Below, one piece after another: positions 59,468-64,000 of a stretch of 64,000 nucleotides of DNA. The translations under genes and the position numbers were made by a program. Source of the DNA: Erythroxylum novogranatense (taxonomy: Eukaryota > Streptophyta > Magnoliopsida > Malpighiales > Erythroxylaceae); the NCBI GenBank assembly GCA_029891385.1, contig CM057224.1:8928001-8992000 (forward strand), in the 5' to 3' direction. The notes beneath the pieces are model-generated. The model saw nothing but the letters and a program-made list of their open reading frames with translations, searched no databases and was not told the origin of the DNA. Numbering within the stretch: position 1 is the stretch's first letter; the number at the start of each line of letters is the position of its first letter.

Positions 59468-62152
59468 TGTTGGATCCCGCTTCCGAGACCCAACTACTTA
59501 TACATATTCCCTCAATATGTACACATGATTCCTATGAACTCTTATCACCCGTTACCAGATATCCAACTTACACGCTATACTTTTAACCTCACAAGATAAT
59601 GACCGAAGCGGAATGAAAATCGAAAGCCAAAACAAGTGAAACGAAACAAATGCAAAGCTAAAAGGATTGAATCCGATCAAATCGAATATCAATGAAAATC
59701 GAATATGAATGCCAAACAAGTAGAAAGCAACCGAATCGAGCGGAAACATATAATGAAGTCGAAATCAAATCAAATGCAACAATGTCAAAGCAAACAAAGG
59801 GTTCAACCAACTTGAGGGCAAATCTTCTTTTTTTTGTTGAGAAAGTTAACTTAATCTGAACATGTTACAATTTGGCAAGAGAGGGTAGAACCTACTGAGA
59901 AAATCAATGGTTCGAAAATCGTGACAATCGGAAGTCAAACGAAAAAAGTTACAAGAAAAATAGTGAGGGATATTCAGAGATTAGACGAGGCACGCCTAAG
60001 AGGTTTAGAGACTAGACGTGGCCACGCCTAAGGATGAGATCTGGTTTGCAAGAAAATTTCAGAATTTACAAACATTAAAACTTTTTACCCGAAATCAAAT
60101 TTTGCAAAATTAGTGTCATTAGAAAAATAAAAGGAAATTCTACAACTTCTTAGAAGGAGTCAAAAACTAATTTAGCCATTAAAGAGGTCATAAAACGCTT
60201 CAAAGGTTTCTGGCTATTAAAATTTCATTTTCCCTATACAATGTCTTGAATTTGAGATTTGATATCTTTTAGCACACAAGTCGAAACATGGTACACTATA
60301 CCTCGTTGGAAAGCTAAAAAGAAGATCTACAAGTTTCATGAAGAGAACAAAAACCAATTCAATCATTTAAGAGGGTAAAGACCCACTTGAAGTTTCAGCC
60401 TAAAAACTAGCCAATGGAACAGTGAATTCTGCAGAATGAACAGTAACAGTCAACTTCCAAAGCTCATAACTTTTGATTCCTAACTCCAATAACTGCAAAT
60501 CATACCTTATTTTAAAGGTAGAAAGATAATCTACATTTTTCGTGAAGAACACAAAAACCGGATCAGTCTCTAAGAGGGTGAGAAACGCCTCCAAAGATTC
60601 TGCAAAAATGCAGAATGAACAGTACCCGAGTAGGAAAGTCTGAAAACTTTCAAACCCTATAACTTTTTCATTTTAACTCCGAATGTAACAAACTTTATGT
60701 TGTTGGAAAGCTCTAATCATGCTCTACATTCTTTAAGAAGGCTTCACACTAAGATTCAAACTCTAAGATACTCTAAAACTCAAAATAAGTTGCTGTCCAA
60801 TTTAGGAAAATTGGACAGCATTTCCCCTTAAAAAGGCTCTAACCAACTCTTCAATCCAACACACAACCTGCAAGAAAATCTTTCTTCTAACTTCCATAAT
60901 ACAAATCAAAATCAATATACTTCAACTAAGGCAGTATACGCACTCCTAAACATCTATTTCATTCCAAGCTATAAAGAAATACAAACTCCCTTTACTTTTA
61001 TCAACTTCAACCATACATCAATACATGTGTAAGAAACAACTACAAAATACATTTCCAAATCCAAAACTCTTACAAATATGTGGAATTAGATTCATACAAG
61101 GCTTTAGAGGGCATTTTGGCCCGATTAAACCAAAAGTAATAATTAGGAATCAATGATTTGGAATTGATTGATTAAGGATATGCATAGGGAAGATCAAAGA
61201 GATGACAATGGAAAGGGAAATAGACATAAGTATGAACGAGATGAAGGAAAGATTAAGAATTGAATGAGAAAAGTTAAAGCAAATATTGTCAAAGACAAAT
61301 GGAGATCAAAGCATTATTCGTGTAGGATATAAATTCGTGTTTGTAAGAAATAAAGTTCGGATGGATAAAATGAGATGGGTTTATGGATGTGGAATTAATT
61401 TTGATGTATATGCTTTAGGTTGGGTTTAATTTTGGATGAAAATTGAGTAAGGTTTAGGTTAAATTTTATGATGAAGAATTTTGAGATATTTTGGTGTAGA
61501 ATTATAGGAAATATGATGAATTGATGATATATGAAATCAATTTTGAAGAATTTGTATTTTATGATATTGAATTGGGATAAATTGGTTTAGGCCAATTTTA
61601 AGATTTGGGGATTTTGAAATTGAGGATTTAAATAGTTTGGAATTAATGTGAATTGAGGAATTGTGAGATTAATTTTGAAGAAATTATGTTTTATGAGATT
61701 GAATTCGTGTATTGTTTAGCCAATTTTGAAAATTGGGATTTTCAAAATTGGAGATTGAAAAGCTTGAATGTAAATGGAATTGGTGAATTCCTAAGTTGAT
61801 TGTGAAAATTAAGTATTTTCGATGTGAAATTTGGATGATTATGGTTTAGGTTTTGGTACTTTGAAGAGAATGAAAAGACAAGGAATAAGAAAGAAAAAAA
61901 TCATACCGGATTTTGGAACGCCTTAGGTTTCCAACGTGATTATGTTCATCTATTCAATGTGTTTCGGTTCTTGATTATTCTCTGATGTCGGCGCAATTTA
62001 TTAAGTATCGATTCGCTTGCTACTTTTGGTTTGATGTAATTCGATCCGCTTTGTTTTCATCTTGATTCCAATTATCCGATGTGCATTCGATTCCAAATTC
62101 CGTTTTCCGTGCTCCATTTTTCGGTTGGGATCGTTCTGATCGGGTCCCAACA
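59468..62152 (+). mobile_element. Candidate long LTR between a pol end and a new internal region
   Basis: It begins TGTTGGATCCCGCTTCCGAG right after the RNase H fragment and ends GGGTCCCAACA before a different coding-like region. The ends are weakly inverse (TGTTGG and CCCAACA), as in LTRs. The interior is non-coding, with transposon-like phrases such as GCAGAATGAACAGTA. The second LTR is not in the window, so this remains a candidate. Confidence 0.45.
60150..60800. repeat. Degenerate ~150-200-bp repeats inside the candidate LTR
   Basis: Related units can be aligned at about 60165, 60330 and 60510. Each contains a GGAAAGCTAAAAAGAAGATCTAC- or GTAGAAAGATAATCTAC-type phrase, then AAGAACACAAAAACC-like and AAGAGGGT(A/G)A words. 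GCAGAATGAACAGTA occurs at 60431 and 60610. Confidence 0.65.
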
Positions 62153-62517
62153 CTCAATATGGTGATGCTAACGGACCATTCATCTGGTTTTTCATGAAGA
62201 CCAGATAGATAGACGGAGGAGTTAACGGGGCATTCATCTGGTTTTTCATGAAAACAACAAAGACAGACGGTGGAGTTAAGGGCGTTACACGGTTTCAGAT
62301 ATAAAACTTCTTTGACAAAAAAGAGTTTTAGCGGGAAAAGTCACAAATCATCGAGAAGTAGAATCGTTCTAGAATTCACTATAAAATCCCTAAAACTGAC
62401 CTTTGGGATTTCTGCCGAATTCACAAATTGTTAGTTCTCTTAAATCTCTGTGATATTTCTTCAAGCAAAGTTCCTACTCAATCGTAATCGCAAGATGAAT
62501 GTCGCCTATTTTGCGAC
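62153..62517 (+). other. Leader region after the candidate LTR, with a ~60-bp tandem repeat
   Basis: Two copies of TTCATCTGGTTTTTCATGAA, each followed by an AGACAGACGG-like word and GGAGTTAA, lie at 62178-62235 and 62240-62285. No gene. It likely precedes the coding region starting near 62500. Confidence 0.6.
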
Positions 62518-63240
62518 TTGATCCGTGATCGGGATCGGAAGATTGGTAAACTTCAACAACTCGTAAACGAAGAGATGGATATAGAGTCGCAGATAATCGC
62601 GGCAGGTTGGAGAAACTTCTTTCAAATACGAGATGAAGTCTATCTCGAGAAGTTTATCGGCTACGGAAGAATACTAAATCAAGAGATGATACAATCGGTC
62701 GTATGTAGACACACACTCGGTTATAATGTGAAGGAGTTCTTTGGAGAAAGTCGTTGAATGTCCGATGGATGGAGTTGACTCACTAACATGACGAAATGGA
62801 TGACTAAGCTTAAGATGAACGAAGATGAAGTTAGTCGTCAACTTTATGGACAAAATAACCCAGTGAAAGGAGAGCCTCTCGGTCGGTACCAAAAGCAAGG
62901 GTATTGTTCGCGGCTCTATGTGGATGTGTGTTACCTAGATTAGGTTCACGACATCAAGTCACTACCTGGATGAACAATGTATTTTCATCTTCGAATCATC
63001 ACCCAATAGATTTACCATTTTGATTTTTCAAAGTACATGGTAAAATCAATAAAGGATACAAACACTAGTCCGTATGGGATCTTTGTTGACAAGAGTGTTC
63101 AGAGAATCTGCATCGATTCGATCAGGCGATTAGATGTAAGATATCTATTAGAAGCACATCGATTCAACATCAATTGCGAAAATGGGTCCGAGACTTTCAG
63201 ACAGAAAAGGAGCAGAATCGCCAAGGAAAGCAACGATTGA
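62518..63240 (+). pseudogene. Plant retroelement ORF (putative plant transposon-protein type) remnant
   Basis: The frame at 62518-62757 gives about 79 residues (AGWRNFFQIRDEVYLEKFIG), followed by a stop. Across a frame change, pieces near 62960-63130 read FHLRIITQ, FDFSKYMVKSIKDTNTSPYG and IFVDKSVQRICID. The pattern of a WxxFF segment followed by MVKSI and SPYG recalls the gag-side 'putative plant transposon protein' domain of plant retroelements. The resemblance is from memory of the pattern and is moderate only. Several stops are present. Confidence 0.4.
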
Positions 63241-64000
63241 GGCCGAAGCGATATGTACAATCTCTATGAAGGAAACAAGAAGTTCACATTCGAGGAATCA
63301 AAGTCCAGAGGTGTTCGATTTTTGAATCAGTGACTTGGCGTAAAGGGAACCTCTACCGAAAGTGACATTCCAAAGAAAGCAAGAAGGTTACCCAGAGCGA
63401 AAACTCTGAAACAGAAAGAAGCCAGTAAATCCAAAGACTCAAGCCAATCGGAGCATTCTCAACTACAAGGATCAAGAGCTACAAAGTCCCTGTCATCAAT
63501 CCTTGAAAATGATTCAAACTCGCCTCGAGGAGTGGAGGAAAAGGAAAGAAGAACCTGAAAGATGAAAACGCAACCTAAAAAGGTCACCAAGGCGTAAAGA
63601 AAATGAGTCCGAGAAAGGAAGGAAGTCCAACAACAAAACCAAAGTCTAAGAAGGCAAGACAAGAAAAGATCATTGTTGATACTAAACAAATGTCATTGAT
63701 GATACGGTGATATTGCCAAGTTAATGTCGAAGTTATTCTTGGTAATCTCAAGGATACTCACACTGTCCTCGACAATCCAATTTTGAAGAAGTAGTTTCTA
63801 CTACTTTTCAGTCTTCATTTGTCCACAAACAAATTGCTACACATGTTATGAGACAAAAGGTTACTCGTAAAGTAGTAAGTGTGATGACTAATGTTCCATC
63901 TGAATCTTTAACTTTTCAAAGAGAAAGTCAAACACAGATTGGTTGTTACAGAGAGAAGAAGACCAAATCTCTCATCATCCGAGACAAACCAAAGAGATTT
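63241..64000 (+). other. Continuation of the retroelement-like region, off the window
   Basis: A/G-rich, lysine/serine-coding DNA (KKARQEK-like words on the plus strand) with stops in all frames. The sequence runs off the window edge and I see no recognisable domain. Confidence 0.35.

Overview
This is eukaryotic plant nuclear DNA, most likely from a eudicot. It has GT-AG introns, an R2R3-MYB gene, organelle-type peptidyl-tRNA hydrolase exons and a plastid-type alpha/beta-hydrolase start. The AT-rich intergenic DNA is packed with CACTA, TIR/foldback, Copia and Helitron debris. There are no bacterial operons, CRISPR arrays or confident RNA genes. I cannot name the species.

Layout. 1-4.8 kb: decayed CACTA (En/Spm) transposase exons with a subterminal repeat field, preceded by a 179-bp palindrome. 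6.1-21.2 kb: a locus built from two copies of a peptidyl-tRNA hydrolase (PTH) gene. Copy 1 (8.2-9.4 kb) is a deleted pseudogene whose promoter sits in a 1.86-kb head-to-head palindrome. Copy 2 (19.5-21.2 kb) keeps eight exons that splice in frame to 218 residues from an internal ATG. Just behind copy 1 sits a ~5.0-kb foldback/MULE-like element with ~2-kb inverted arms and a 10-bp target duplication. The matching position behind copy 2 is the unoccupied site. A second TIR element, a twice-present leader/intron fragment and a frameshifted importin-5 exon lie between the copies. 22.4-28.8 kb: a bounded but multiply broken Ty1-Copia element (GATAT target duplication) nested in the second copy of that TIR element.

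29.7-31.0 kb: a MYB5-clade R2R3-MYB gene. Its coding sequence is cut by an in-frame TAA, beyond which 63 more recognisable codons stay in the same frame. Its 3' flank is tandemly duplicated to ~33.9 kb. 37.9-38.5 kb: exon 1 and part of exon 2 of a CLD1-like plastid alpha/beta-hydrolase, broken off inside exon 2. 38.5-58 kb: a repeat block with minisatellites, a 1.24-kb tandem duplication and shared sub-repeats on both sides of a decayed Helitron replicase/helicase and RPA-like gene. Unidentified minus-strand fragments lie at 54-59 kb. 59-64 kb: a Copia RNase H fragment, a candidate long LTR and a plant-retroelement-like coding region running off the window.

Only PTH copy 2 and the MYB gene look possibly expressed as proteins, and each carries one serious lesion. 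The rest is nested mobile-element history. The most informative points are the occupied/empty paralogous site pair, the MYB in-frame stop, and the way differences between young repeat copies at 41-44 kb cluster as small indels near CAG/CTG-type words. All calls come from reading the sequence; no database search was run.
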